A DNA stretch of 64,000 bases from Acephala macrosclerotiorum (lineage: Eukaryota; Ascomycota; Leotiomycetes; Helotiales; Mollisiaceae). Both the position numbers and the translations under genes were made by a program. Numbering within the stretch: the first letter of the stretch is position 1; the number at the start of each line of letters is the position of its first letter. The notes beneath the pieces are model-generated. The model was not told where the DNA came from, searched no databases, and saw only the letters and a list, made by a program, of their open reading frames with translations. The stretch is taken from assembly GCA_014904845.1 (NCBI GenBank), contig MU119245.1, forward strand, positions 186,001 through 250,000, given 5' to 3'. This document shows positions 35,151 through 48,138 of this stretch, one piece after another.

Positions 35151-37370
35151 TGTATTAGGGTCATATATACTTTGTGTAAAGATGGAAACGCGAGTGTAAA
35201 AGGGAGATGCTTCAAAAAGGTTGACGACGTGCTGTCCGGGCTGTCCCCATAACCTTACTTACGGCGAGATTGCATGCCGATAAGCAAACAGGGCTGGATG
35301 TGCATCCCGCTTGGGAGGCCAAAATAAACCAATCATCGCGATGACACATTTGCGCGATTCAAAAACATACATGCAGCCTCGACCTTCTGTGGTAATGTTT
35401 CAGCTCGAAGAGGGCTCGACGTTGTCAAGATTTGATGATATTGATGATTATTGTGATTATTGATGATGATGGTTCTCAGAGAGAGAGAGATCTCTTAAAA
35501 CCCCGCAGCACTGACTCAGCACTAAATCACATGATTTCTAACAGACGTCGCACTGCGTCGACTGGGGGCGGAGCACTTTTCAGCTGAGACGGGGCAGCCT
35601 GCGATAGGGCAGATTAACTGTCCCTACAAGAGCAAAGGCGAGGATTTCAAGCCCAAAATACAGGGTATTCAGCCGCCAACTAGACTTCCACACTTGACGC
35701 TCACTAGGACGAGGTGCATACGCTGGACGCGCTAGGCCTTGAGAGGAACGTTCATGAAGATGTATGATATTCGAAGGCTTTCAAGATGATGAAAGATAAG
35801 ACGTTTCAATGTCAATCAATTCTAGATGCCTTGTGTTTTACATTTCTCTTCCCGCCTCCATTACTTGGCACGAGTCATTTCTTGTGATTATATGATCCAG
35901 CTTCAATATCTGTCATTCTCTACGGAAGCACGACGGAGCAGAACACATAGTGGATGTGTAGACAAATAATTATCAAGGTCTCGAAAAAGGAGACTTCTAG
36001 TTTGTTTTCCGGTTTCGTAGGCAGAAGATTCTCGCGTGTCTGGGTTTTGCCTCTGTTTTTAATTCTGGAGTCACTCCAGGTTCAGAATTCTGTTTGGGAC
36101 GAACAGGCTGCATTCTCTCTTAACCCCGCCATTTCTTGGTGGATCGGATGACCTCGTGCATCAGTCCGATTATAAATTTCCATGGAAAAGAAAAACCTGT
36201 AAGCACATGTTTAAACATTACGAGGTTGTTGGTATAGCATGGGAGTACTGAATTGACATAGTTAGGGCATAACTCGGAAGCTATTCTTATTAGTTGAGAG
36301 GGCAAAAGGAGTGGTATTGTGATGTCTAATCTGCCCATCTAACTAGGTGGGAATGTTTCCTTAAAGTAAATTTCCTAGTGCATCCAAGCCAGCCGAGACC
36401 GCCTATATGAGCCGATGCTCGATCGAGTGTGAGGCCTCATTTTAACATCGAACAATGTCTCAGTGCACTTTCCACCAATACCACTTACTTACAAGATCTC
36501 AACTGACAATTCTGCTTGACGGAGTTAGCAACTCGCTATAGCACCATCCTGATCCACGCCACTTTTGATGATATTTTCTACCCTGGCAATGAATCTTTGG
36601 CTTGGGACTCCTCCGTTTGGTTAAATCTGACCCAATTTTCACTCTTTTTGGCACCGTGGAGTTGATAGGAGGCAGGTATGATCGAGGCGTCACGGCCAAG
36701 GTCGCAAGGAATCCTTCCAATCCCACAATCTCAGTCAGCTCCTTCGCTTCAAAGATCGCAAGAGAGAAGACTATGGCTGAAGTAGTCCCACCTTTGCGAT
36801 GCAATCCAAAGTCGGCTTTGATTCTCAGATCAAAGTTAATGAAGTAACCAAAGATCCCGAAACAGTCGCCACCTCTTACCTTTATTCTGCCATTTCAAAG
36901 TTTAAACTGAAGTGCTCGACGTTATAATACTCTAATTGATAGTACTACGAACCGGGCTACTCCGACTTTCATTATCTAATCCTCATAAAGGTGTATCCAG
37001 ACCGACCTTTGCGTTTTTGCTGGTTCTTAAGCGGTGGGAGCCTTTCTTCAATTCTCCCCAATTCTGCCACCCCCGCAAGAACACCAAAACGGCCAGAATG
37101 TTCGATCTTAGGGTGAAATCTTAGTCATGTTGTTAAATGGAAGATCCAATTGAATTTCCTCTTTTTGTAAGACGGTTTTTCTATGCGACGCTTGAATGGT
37201 GAGTAAGAATGGCCGAAATTGGCGCCCAATGCGTACGTCCGCAAGGCATGAGACGCGGCCGCATCTTTATGCTGGATGCCCGATGCATGCGTTAACATAT
37301 CCCCCGTACTCAAGTATACACACGAGACCCGCAATCGTTGTGCACTTCAAGCTTTTAACGGGAGCCCACA
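35151..37370. other. Long intergenic region with short microsatellites
   Basis: About 2.2 kb between divergent genes. A GAT/ATT-rich run lies near 35430-35472 and an AG run near 35477-35490. No coding sequence supported on either strand. Confidence 0.55.
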
Positions 37371-40103
37371 ATGGCCGAAGCACTCGCTGTCGTAGGCCTG
37401 TGTCCTCGATTGTGCAATTCGTGGACTTTTCGACAAAGATAGTAAGACGTCTCTCGACGACTTCGCCACTTCGGTCGGAGAGGTTCCGAGGGCGTTTCGA
37501 CATATCAAAACTGAGCTGCCTCTTATCACTGATAGTCTGAGGCGAGTACAAAACCAGGCCAAATCTGGGATGGTTGATTCAGTTACCATTGAGGCAGTGG
37601 ACGCCGTCATTAAGGATTGCCAACAAGAGGTATCACGCCTTGAGATTATCTTTGATACGACAGTGCCTGCAGTGGGAGATTCATCGTGGAATCGAAGGAA
37701 GAAAGCTTTTCTGAGTCTGGGGAAGGACAAAAATGTCGAAGAGATTGCGGAGTCACTCGGGAGATATGTGCAAGCTTTGACTCTTCATCAAGCAGTTGCG
37801 GGGTCGAAGCCAGACCCCCGGCTTTATCCACAACTACAGCCGCAGACTATTAAGCAGCAATACTTTGCCTTGATTCCATTTGACCGAAATTCAAATTTTA
37901 TTGAGCGGAAAGATGTGTTCAAGCAGATTGATGATTCTTTCAAAACCAAAGAGGGAGGCCAGCCAAAGGCAGCCTTGTTCGGCTTGGGTGGGATCGGGTG
38001 AGTTGTCTACCCTCAGCCAGATGCTGGTTGAAGTTGACCTTCTTCTAGAAAGTCTCAAATAGCGCTGGAATACTGCTTCAGACGCATAGAAAATGATCCA
38101 GAATGTTCAGTCTTCTGGGTCCACGCTGCTACCTCTGCACGATTTGAAGAGTCGTACAAGCGAATCGCAACTGGATGCAGCCTCGTGGCCCGAGAAGATA
38201 CCCAAGTGGACTTCACGCAGCTTGTTCAGAACTGGCTTGAGAGTCGTTACGAGGGACGGTGGCTAATAGTCGTGGACAACGTTGACGACGCTGATGTCTT
38301 CTTCCGGGAAGCTACAAGCAACAAGAAAACTTTGTCACAGTATATTCCACGCACTGGGAAAGGTTCATTATTGTTTACGACAAGAAGCAGAGATATTGCG
38401 TTCGATTTGATACTCCCAGCAACGCCGATTCCTGTACCAGTCTTGACGAAGTCTGAAGGAGGGCGTTTGTTGCGCTCCCGAGTTACTGGAAAGCACTCGG
38501 AGGAACATATCGTTGAGCTGCTCGAAGAACTCGAATATCTTCCTCTAGCGGTCACACAAGCCGCCGCCTTCATGTCCAAAAGACAAAAAACCATTCCAAA
38601 ATATCTCGAATTATACCGGAAGAGCGACTCGGCGCGAGTTCGAATGCTGAGTTACGAATTCTCTGACCATGGACGTCAATATAATTCCATGGAGTCAGTT
38701 GCGAAGACATGGATCATTTCATTTGAATATGTTCGAAGAGAAAATCCTAGATCGGCCGATCTTTTGTCATTGATGAGTTATTTTGACCGCCACGCAATTC
38801 CGTCATCACTGGTACACAGCGAGGAGGAAGATGTTCTGGATTTCGAAGAAGCAGTCGCAATGTTGTGCGCATTTTCCTTCATCGAGTCAGATGAAGCAGG
38901 AACCAGCTTCGACATGCATAATCTAGTGCAACTAGCCACCAAGCTATGGCTCATCGACGAGAAGGAGGGAGAAGAAGACCAATGGGCGTTCGAAGCTCTC
39001 AAGTCTCTAGCCCAGAAGTTCCCAGCACGACAAAACCACCCAACGCCAGAATACTGGACGCTCTGCGCAAGCTTTCTCCCACACGCTCAGCTCATCCTAG
39101 CACATCCGTTCAGGTTTCAACGAGAAGAGACACAGCTCGCACGAGCCACTTTACTTTTCTCAGTTGCTCGTTACGTCCACTGGCGAGATGCCTGGATGGA
39201 ATCCGAAGTGAAAACTGAAGAGTCCTTAAGGATCCGCGAGGAGATTCTTGGAGAAAAGCACCCAGATACGCTGAGAAGTCTAGGCCACTAGCATGGGTCT
39301 TTCAGTCGACCAGGAAAAAGCAAGAAAGCGTCGACGCTGGCCGACGCTGTCTTGAATTACGAAGGGAGATGCTTGGGGAAGATCACGTTGAGACAATTGA
39401 TTGTGTCAGCGATCTTGCAGGAGCCTTGGAACTGCAAGGTCAATTTGAAATGTCCGAGGAAATGCAACGGCAAGCGCTTCAGGCAAGTGAGCGCATTCTT
39501 GGGCCCGAGCACCCGGATACTATGAACTGCTTGAGTGGTCTGGCAGCTGTGTTAGACAGTCGGGGCAAATATGAAGAGGCGGAAATTGCCTACCGAGAAG
39601 TAATACGTCTGAAAACCAAAGTCCTTGGTCAGGAGATCTCGTCTATGCTTATAGATTTACATAATCTTGCAGTCGTCCTCCGCAATCAGGATAAAGATGA
39701 CGAGGCAGAAGAGGTATTTAGACGTGTGTTGGAACTTGAGCAGAAGATGTTTGGGAAGAGCCATGTGGGGACTATTCTTACTCTTGCGAGCTTGGTGGCA
39801 TTATTGAGCGAACGGGGGAAGTGGCACGATATAGCTAAACTTTCCGGGTGGTTTTTGGGAGAGCCGGATGTGGCGCAGCCGGATGAGAATCCGATGTTGC
39901 AATGGGCTGTGGCGACTTTGAAGAGGTTTTCTTTTTATGGACTGGGTTCGGCATATAGTTCGGAATATGGTGACTCGGGGATTAGTGATGATCAGAGTGA
40001 GTGGAAGGATGTTGTGGGGAACGATGGCGTGGAGAACAATGTGCAGGAGGACGACGCGAAAAAAGATTATTATCATATCTTAGTACGAGAGACGTGTAGA
40101 TAG
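37371..40103 (+). pseudogene. NB-ARC/TPR STAND (NLR-like) gene with three frameshifts
   Basis: Opens MAEALAVVG and continues, after two frame changes, as SSIVQFVDFSTKIVRRL and ATSVGEVPRAFRHIKTELP. This is a helical N-terminal domain typical of fungal STAND proteins. The P-loop GLGGIGKSQIAL is intact across a GT-AG intron (37998-38048). Walker B (WLIVVDNVDD), the sensor-like LLFTTRSRDIA and EYLPLAVTQAAAF follow, so the ATPase core is complete. C-terminal TPRs of kinesin-light-chain type repeat LGEKHPDTLRSL-like units. One base is missing at about 37398-37400, one at 37454-37456 and one at about 39287; each time the frame moves by -1. The stop at 39289-39291 cuts off the later TPRs. STAND proteins act as oligomerising sensors in fungal nonself recognition. 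This copy looks inactivated. Confidence 0.82.
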
Positions 40104-40961
40104 CCACCATCTGAAATACATCTTGGGGGGGTATATGTAGAATCATTTTTGCCTCAAGTGGCGGAATATGGGAGCTACATCAGATGTTAATGGTGAGAGG
40201 ACTTCCATCACGTGATAGTGAACTGAAGCTTCACTAGTGGGATAGTAGAGTAATACAACGAAAGGGGATGCACAACAGTCTAACAAGATATTCCGATTAG
40301 AATAGGGAAGAGTGACTAGATTTGTTTCCTTGTTTTTAGTTAATTGTGATCTTCCCTTCAGCTTCAGACATCGACACCACAACACCACACTTCAGCAGCT
40401 CACGAATGAGTTAAGAAAATTAGCAAAATCGAAAACTAGAAATAGAAATTCAAATAGACACCCAAAGCATTCCCCGAACCACTCTCTAATTTTAGTCGGC
40501 GATAACAATTGTACCCGCGGAGTCGAAGTTTAATTAACGGCTGCACGTGATTTCTATCCGAAACACCATTGCTCGCCTTTAAAGTAGCCCTGCTCACCTT
40601 TCTAAACAGAAGCGGATTTTCTTTATTTTAGGGTTGACCCGTGATGCTATGCTATTACATCCCCAGCAAGAAACACGATTGATCGGATGCATTGTTGTCA
40701 TCAGCATACGCGCTCTCTCCTCCTGTGGTACATTCCAGCAAGAAACATCGAAAATTCCCATGAGGTCGTTCTTTAAAAGTAACCTTCGTTTTCGGCGTCA
40801 CCGTTCATGTACTACCTGCAAGTTACTGAGAAGTATTCAGTACTTATATTGAGATACGAGTCCTCTTTCTGGGATATACACCCCAACGAGATTTGAGGAT
40901 GGCGTGCCAAGTTCCAGTCATATTTCATTGGGTCACTTTCACTACGAAGTTTTTGGTTAAA
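40104..40961. other. Intergenic between convergent genes
   Basis: No gene or repeat recognised; small AT-rich frames only. Confidence 0.5.
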
Positions 40962-42461
40962 CTATGAAGGTGAAGGATTCATTCTTGTTTTCTGTGTACT
41001 TAGCATTTCCCCGCAACTATTTGTTGCTCTCTTGATTTCCTCTCCTCGATGTATCTTCCATTGCTCTCCATCCACCAAAGATGCCGTGTGTGCCAATACC
41101 TTCCGGCATACCCAAACGCTCCTACTCAGCTCAATTATCCCCCTCATCCTCTGATCCCTGATCAGTCTGTTAGTCTTCAAACGTCAAAGATGTTTTGGGT
41201 TAGAGATTCATACCGAGATGGAAGCTATAGCTTCGAAGAGATTGAGTTTCATTCTCTGAAACTCAGGAGAGAGGATATCGATGCCATCACCATTCTACAG
41301 GAGCCAGTCAGTTATTGGCCTCCAAATCTATCTTCAGTGGCAACTTACATTGGTGCCCGTGACATCAGGAGGGATTGGACTGGTATCGAAACCTGGAGCG
41401 GCAGGAGGTGCCACTGGCGAAGTTATCACCGAGTCTATCTGAGCGGGTTGGACGGTTGCTGAAGCTTGTGGCAGCACTGGCAGAGTAGGCGCTGCCGGTT
41501 GGACCTGGAGGGGAGGGCCCATCCGGAGAGATGTGGGCGCAAATGGCAGGGGAGGCGGCGTGAACATAGGAACAGGGGCCATCATCGAAACAGCACCCAT
41601 AGTCGGACGACCAGAGCCCATAATCGCACCCGCGTTCATCCGAGATTCCGCTTGCTTTCTCCTCTCCTTCTCGAAGAACCACCAAGATTGAATTGCCAGC
41701 TCCGGCAATCCAACGCTATCCACGATGGTCTTCCAAGGTGGTCTTTGCGGTGCCGGGTATTTGTCAAATTGTGCTAGGAGATTGGCGATATCTTGAGGAG
41801 AGAAATCGACTGGGGCCACTGCCTGAGCGGCGGCAGCAGCGGCTGGGCGTCCTCGACGTCGGGGCTGTCTCATGGTCAGCGAAAAATTCAGGGAAAGTTA
41901 GGATATTAACGAGTCAACTCTCGTGTCCATATGGGCGAAGCTTACCTGCGACTTTGCCCGCTCCTCCCCCTCAAAGTCTTTCTTACCAGCAATTGGCTTT
42001 GCCGCCTTGCCTTCCACCTTTCGCTTTTTGTCCCAAAGGCTCTTCTCGAGCTTGTTCTTGTCATACTTGACGACTCCGTTCTCGTCGACGAACTCCTTTA
42101 CCAACTGATCAATTTGATCCTCTGATAGGTCTTTTGTATAACCATCCGAGACTTGGTCGAGTCTGGCCCACTCCTCCTTGTTCAGGAACTTCAGCTTGCG
42201 TGGAGCTCCCTTCTTCCTCGGGATTTTGTTGGTGTTGGTGGTGGTAGCCATCCTAGGAAGGGAGGCACCATCAGCGGCTGGTTGAGCGGCGGCGAGAGTA
42301 TTTGCCGCAGGAGGGGTGGAGAAAGGGGTTACGGCGAGGGAGGTGGTGGAGGGAGTCATGCCAGTGGCAGTGGCAGCCGATGGGTCATCATGTCCGCCCG
42401 GGAAAAGGGGGGAGGCTTTGCGCTTCATGCGCTTGTTGGAGGAAGACTTGTCGTTTTCCAT
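40962..42461 (-). CDS. Proline/alanine-rich hypothetical protein, 441 aa
   Basis: Exons 42461-41946, 41864-41349, 41294-41214 and 41174-40962, GT-AG introns, all phase 0. It starts MENDKSSSNKRMKRKAS. There is a basic N-terminus, then an alanine/threonine/proline-rich stretch, then KFLNKEEWARLDQVSDG and a Lys-rich run (KKRKVEGKAAK) that fits a nuclear signal. The second exon begins RRRGRPAAAAA. It holds VDFSPQDIANLLAQFDKYP and WKTIVDSVGLPELAIQSWWFF, faintly like a Myb/homeodomain helix pair, then a Pro/Met-rich tail. The last two exons are less certain, with a 39-bp intron between them. I do not recognise the family; a nuclear protein is inferred. Confidence 0.65.
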
Positions 42462-43318
42462 TTTGATAATGGCTGAGATCAAGTAAGACAAGGGTGTATG
42501 TCTGCTGTAGGTTGCGAAGTACTACGCGATATGATGGTGGTAGTGAAAGAGTGGTGTTGTGCGAAAGATCGAGGATGGAGGACGGTTCGAATTTTGGAAG
42601 CGGTTGAAGCACGTTCGGCCTAGATATTCTCACTAGCGTGCCGTTTACAAGCGTTCAAGCAATAAGGTTTCCTTCCGAAGCGTCGGAGACTAGCAATTGC
42701 AAGCACGTGGAGGGCTCAAGTGGTTCGATGGCTACATATGAGGCTCTGGCAATGAACAATGTTGAACGTGTTGGTACAATGCAAGCTAATGTGTTTCAAC
42801 ATTGAATTATCGCGGAGACTCGTTTCAAGTTTGTCATATCAAAGATCGTTTTTGTATAGCTATTATGAAAGGAGAACAGGTTCAGGGATAGGAAGAATAT
42901 ATAAAAAAGGGAAGATACTGGCAAAGTGTGGAAGGAGACTTTCAAAAGCCGGAAGTACTAGCATTTAATAGCTTGAAACACTGAGAATCATGATATTTGC
43001 GATGCTGAATGAAGCAGAGAAAACACATCCTTTGAGGCTTGTCAAGCACTGAAGTTAACAAGCTTTGTTGTTGTCAACAACACCAAACTCAGTCAAAATC
43101 GCATTGCTTCTAAGTCTCACATAACGCAAACAGGTGAGATTAAGTTTATTGTGAATGAATGATTGCATTTTTTCAATACCCAGCTGTCAGAATCTCAAAG
43201 ACGCTCAACCGTCATGACTATATGCAAACACCATCAAATCCTGGAATCCATGTGAAAGTTCCGACCTCCCCATCCCCATCAGAATCTAGTCCCAATGAAT
43301 GCCCAGTAACAACATCCT
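42462..43318. other. Intergenic, no gene seen
   Basis: Holds the 5' flank of the proline-rich gene and the 3' flank of the zinc-finger gene. Nothing else supported. Confidence 0.5.
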
Positions 43319-45629
43319 TCAAGGAGTGAGACCTCGAGCACAGCTGGTGGGAGCGGTGATATCTCGAAGGTCGTTCTCAGCCTTGATCAACTGTCGTTCA
43401 TACTCGAAGATCTCGACCCAATGGACACCGTCGCGCTTCATAGCTGCAACCTTGGACTTGAGCTCAGAAACTGTCTTCTCTAAGCCAGGTCTTCTCATGC
43501 GGTTCATGAAGTCGTCCTCGGGAGCAGGCTGAATGATAGCGTTCTCAATGTCAAGGTACTTGACTACTTCTCCATCGGGCATCTTCTTGACTTTGACGAT
43601 CTTCGGGTCCTTTGGAGTTCCTTCCGCGTCGTCCTCGGCCATGCGCTTGCCACCCTTGACTTTCTTGTTTGTACTCGTACCCTTGCCTCGACCGGTCTTC
43701 TTGCCACGAATAGCCTTGAATATCTCGAAGTCCAACATATCCTGATTATCGATGAGCTCGGCCGCGTTGACACCTTGTCTACCCTTCGCGCCTCTCGTAG
43801 TCATTGTGCTTTCCTTGGCCTTTGCGCCTTCCGTGATCTTCGTGCCTTCCATCAACTTGTCGATCGTAGTATGACCATTGACAGGAGCTAAAAATTTAGT
43901 TGAAGGAAATGAAAAAGAGTTAGAAAACATACTGGTGACATCGATTCCTAGATCATTCGCACCTTCCGCAGTGTTCTTGCCATGCATGACCATTGTGCGC
44001 TCGACGACGACGACGTCACCCTCGGTATTCTCGGAAATCTCCTCTCCTCCAAAATCATTATCTCCCTTCATTGAAGTGTTAAAATGAACAGACTTGCGGC
44101 GACTGTTGGCAGAGATGGTTGACTTTGTCTCCGTGACGATCTTTGGTGGGGAGTAGGGGGATTGGTATGGTCTGCTTGCAAGGTTGTCACCAGATGAGTG
44201 CTCGTAATTGGCCGAGGTAACACGTTCCAGAGAAGGGTGTTCGACTTCCATATGGGCGCGGCGCTCCTTCTCTGTAGCGAAAACTTCCTTGCAGTTATGA
44301 GCTTCGCAGACGAAATCATCCATCTTGAGAGTACCGTTAGGATTCATGGGCGTAGTAAGGCCACCGCTCTTGTGCGCAGCAAGCTCCAAGTGGTTAGCCA
44401 ATGCTGAGCCAGGGGTGTCGCGAGTTTGGTCTCGTTGCACGTCAGATGTTTGTCCGTTGATCTCAGAGAAGCCAGTGACATGGCGATCTGTGGCGCTCGT
44501 AGCATGCTCTCTTCGCAGTGACCTGGTCATTCTTACGATGAGGGGGTGTGCAATGTCGAGGTGGGAAAAGACGTCCTCTTTGGTAGCAAAACGTTCGCTG
44601 CACGGAGCAAATGGACAGATACTATGGCCTTGGATTCTGTGCGTAGTGAGATCCACTTCAGTCACAAATACTGAGCCACAAACGTCGCAAGTGTAGCCGC
44701 GTCGAGTGGAAGGTGGTTGTGCGGTGGAGTTAGCGAAGGGGTGTGCGGCTGCAATGTGTTTGTTTAGGTCCGCAAGGCTGTCGAAGGCAATGCCGCAATA
44801 GTCGGCGTCGCAAGGAAACTTTTCCGAAGCTCCGCTCTCGTTCGTCATAACGGTGCCGCCCTTCCCATTGGTTGTCATCTCTTCGACGTTTTCTTTGTTG
44901 GCTAGAGTAGGCCAGGCCGTGACTGACCAGATTTCGTCTGACAAAGGATCAGTCACAACAAGGCAACACCGAACGGCAATATGAAAGGCTAAATACATAC
45001 CATATTGGTTATCGTCGAGTGGACCAGGATACGCAGCAATCCATTGGGCTTGCTCACCTAAGTCCAATAATTTGAATTCAGGCATGAGACGATCTTGTTC
45101 CTCTTGGCTCTGACCATTATAGAAGACGATGTAGGCAAACTCAGCTCTTTGTTCGACTGCAGTCTCATAGTCCCCATTAGCTACGTTTGTCTGGTTCGTA
45201 TTGGGTTCAATGGTTTGGTCAGAAAGGCTTGCGCTACGATGGACTTGATCGGTGTGCGGATTAAGGTCGTTGAGGTTGCTGAAAGTCTTGCTGCCCTCTT
45301 CATTGGCGTAAGAAAAGCTCTCCTTGCCCTTTGTTCCTGGCTGGCCCTTCAAGGAAGCTGTTTTCGGGTGTTCAATGCCCTCATGGACCTGCAAGCCACG
45401 AAGAGTACCAAAAGTTCTCTGGCAAATGCAACGAAAGGGCATGTTCTGAATCTTCTTCCCTCCAGCAGTGCGCGTGGCCTGTGGGATGGCCCATCGGTCC
45501 TCTGCGGTTGTCTTCTTTGGTGCAATCTTGGCGTTAGCCTTGACGGTAGACTTGTTCTTGCTTTTGCGCTATATGGAGTTAGGATTGCGCTATAGTACTC
45601 CGAAGTTCTGGCAAGGCACTTACAGTCAT
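43319..45629 (-). CDS. C2H2 zinc-finger protein
   Basis: Exons (minus) 45629-45624, 45568-45001, 44937-43933 and 43887-43319, 715 aa. The first coding exon is only ATG ACT. The downstream frame (KSKNKSTVKANAKIAPKK) is open and basic up to its acceptor, and a good GTAAGT donor follows ATG ACT. If this exon is wrong, translation could begin at Met 45442. Five C2H2-like fingers are visible: FRCICQRTFGTLRGLQVHEGIEH, CDADYCGIAFDSLADLNKHIAAAH, CDVCGSVFVTEVDLTTHRIQGH, CPFAPCSERFATKEDVFSHLDIAH and CEAHNCKEVFATEKERRAHMEVEH. A long Ser/Thr-rich linker and a Lys-rich segment (GKKTGRGKG) lead to a helical C-terminus. Nucleic-acid binding in the nucleus is inferred; target unknown. Confidence 0.83.
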
Positions 45630-48138
45630 TGTGGTAGTCAGTGGATTTTTGAGCACTCCTAGAGAATGTGCCGGTATCTTTCTGGCTTGAGGCTTGCAAT
45701 AGACTAGAAGTCTATGCAAGGAATTGGAAGGAATAGAAGAGTAGTATGAAGTACGATCAAGAGGGAAAGTACTCAAATAGTTGACTTGATTATCTGCAAA
45801 AATCTCCAGAGTTGGGTGCGCCATCTCCTTCTTAAGTAGACCTTAGCGCCACCCACTACCAGAACTACAGCACGTGCTGCAGGCTCGTCTGATTTCTATC
45901 AGGCTTGAGTGTGTCATGCTACTGAATGCAAAGTAGCTTACTTTCCTACTAACTTTTAGATAATGCAGCGGAGTATCATAGAGGTGACGCATTGCGTGTT
46001 TCATGCCCAAGTTAGTTGCTTTTCCTCTTGAAAGTTTGAAGATTATTTTAAACAACCCAGGTTCTGGAGGATTTTCGAAGTTTACCTACCTTGAGTATCT
46101 TAAACTTTGGGCAACGATAGAGAACTATCGAGTTTTTGCAATTACTAAGTATTTAAATCTTCTCGAAACCGTATTAGCATCGAGGACCTTGTCTTTATTA
46201 ATGCCTCCTTTAACCCATGCAAGTTTTCGCTAAATTATGTTGATATCTTACAAGGAACAAGATACAACCGTAAACGACAACAAAGAAAATGCCAGTACAA
46301 AGAGCACGTCACCGACTTGGGAGGAATAGCCATCCCCAAAGATCTTCAAGAACTTAGCTGGACCTGCTTTTCATTTCATCTCCCTTGTACCGGCAACGTT
46401 GCTGCACAATAATCATCTTGCCAACCGTCATAACCCACGGCTTTCATCCCATAAGCTCATGTCTGGATATCGATCCTCTGTTTATCTAGTACTCGCGTTG
46501 CTGTAAATTGATAAACCTGAGATAGAAAATTCTAAAATGCGATTTCCTATGAGTAGCTTTTTCATTTTGTCTTCAAGCTCAGTAACGTTCAGACAGCTTT
46601 CAATGGCTTGCGACAAATTCTAATTTAGTCAACAGCTCAATCAGCTAAGGTAGTTAGGCACAGAAACGAACCCTACATTACCCGCTAATTGTACTCTGTA
46701 ACCTCTTGAACTCTTCTGACGAGAAATTTGCAACATGGTTTCAAATGGATGTCCGCTATGACTAGTACTTTCTCCTCGTCTTGCGGAACCCCGAATCTTT
46801 AGGAAGACATCCTCGTACACCAGAAAAATTCGGCGCAGAGCCAAAGTACCAGCTTCATATGGAAGTAGTATCAATGTTCACAATTTCTGCGTCAATCCTG
46901 GGTGAATCGGCCACGCTCACACACACGGCCTCAGCTCACGACCTTCCATGCTGATGAACTATATTTGAGAAAACTTGATTGATCCAAGGTTTTAAAATAA
47001 AGCTCCTACCTGCGTTCTGTTTCACCTGAATGCCTCGACCTTGCCGCTAAGCAGGATAAAAGTATGTGAAACGCTTCAACCTCAACCTCCCTGGAAGTCC
47101 TTTCGGCAATCTGAATGACTTTCATAGGACGGCGTCAATCAGTCCATATTTCAACCTGAGTCAAGTCCTGAAATACTCATGAGTTCTTGGAAGCCTAGGA
47201 GAGTCTCTACCGGCATTAAAACATATATTTGAAATTTCTTCTCTTTCTGACAAGCTCTCGTATCTTCGCAGTAATTGCCCTTGGCTACCTCGCGAGCTGG
47301 GTTTGCTTTTCTGACTACGAGTGAATCAGGTATCTCGATGAATCACAAATGGACCTTTGATGGTAGCATTTTCGTATTGCCTCACGATAGCGTGTGTATT
47401 ATCCTTTCAGATTACCAATGCACATCTCACCACCACCCCTTTTTAAGCGAATGCTTGGCATCGCTTTTCGCTTCCGGCCCTTGGAATTTGGCCCGCTTTT
47501 TACCCCTCCCTCAATACCCTTTCACATCCGAGGCTTTAACAGGTACTTGGAGAATCAGCGCCCTACTCGCTCTCCACAATCGAGCCGTTCACTTGTAGCT
47601 GAATATTCGTCTAAATCTTCCAATAGTCTCGATGTTGAATTCCTTCTTGTATACTACGATCTCAAGCATCGCAGCCCAGGAGAAACCATGTATCATGGAC
47701 GCCAAAGCAGTCTTCCAGGGTCGTCGCGATTGATGGCAACGAGTAATTCGGCTTGAGATATTCTTTAAGGAATTCAATGGGACTGTGCCTAGAGTCTTCT
47801 TTCGGCGGTCGAGGAATGGGTGCCAAAGGCATAATAATTTCATGGTTCAAGTCCAGATAATCTTTTTAGATGTTTTGTTTCATTTCTCATGATACAATCT
47901 AAGAACTCCTACAATGCATAATATCGTACACCATCAGCGCCACAATGCAGGCTAAGACAACAGCAATTCCTCAAAACCCCAATCCACGTGCCAGGCATGC
48001 AAAAGAGATGTTTTCAGCACAAAAAAAGAAAACATGTTTTTCGGGGTCAAATTCAACACCAGTAAACCTCCCTCGACATCCAAACACCACTCCAAAAGCA
48101 GCTTCAACTCACTCTCAACCCGCCTTTCGTCTGCAACC
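45630..48138. other. Long gene-poor region
   Basis: About 2.5 kb, AT-rich, with short frames only. No transposon ends, RNA genes or domains recognised. Confidence 0.55.

Noticed and set aside
35430..35490. GAT-rich and AG-rich runs as a functional element
   Set aside because: Simple microsatellites; no further structure around them.
45850..48130. Search for a gene or transposon in the 2.3-kb gap
   Set aside because: Only short frames; no inverted or direct terminal repeats were visible.
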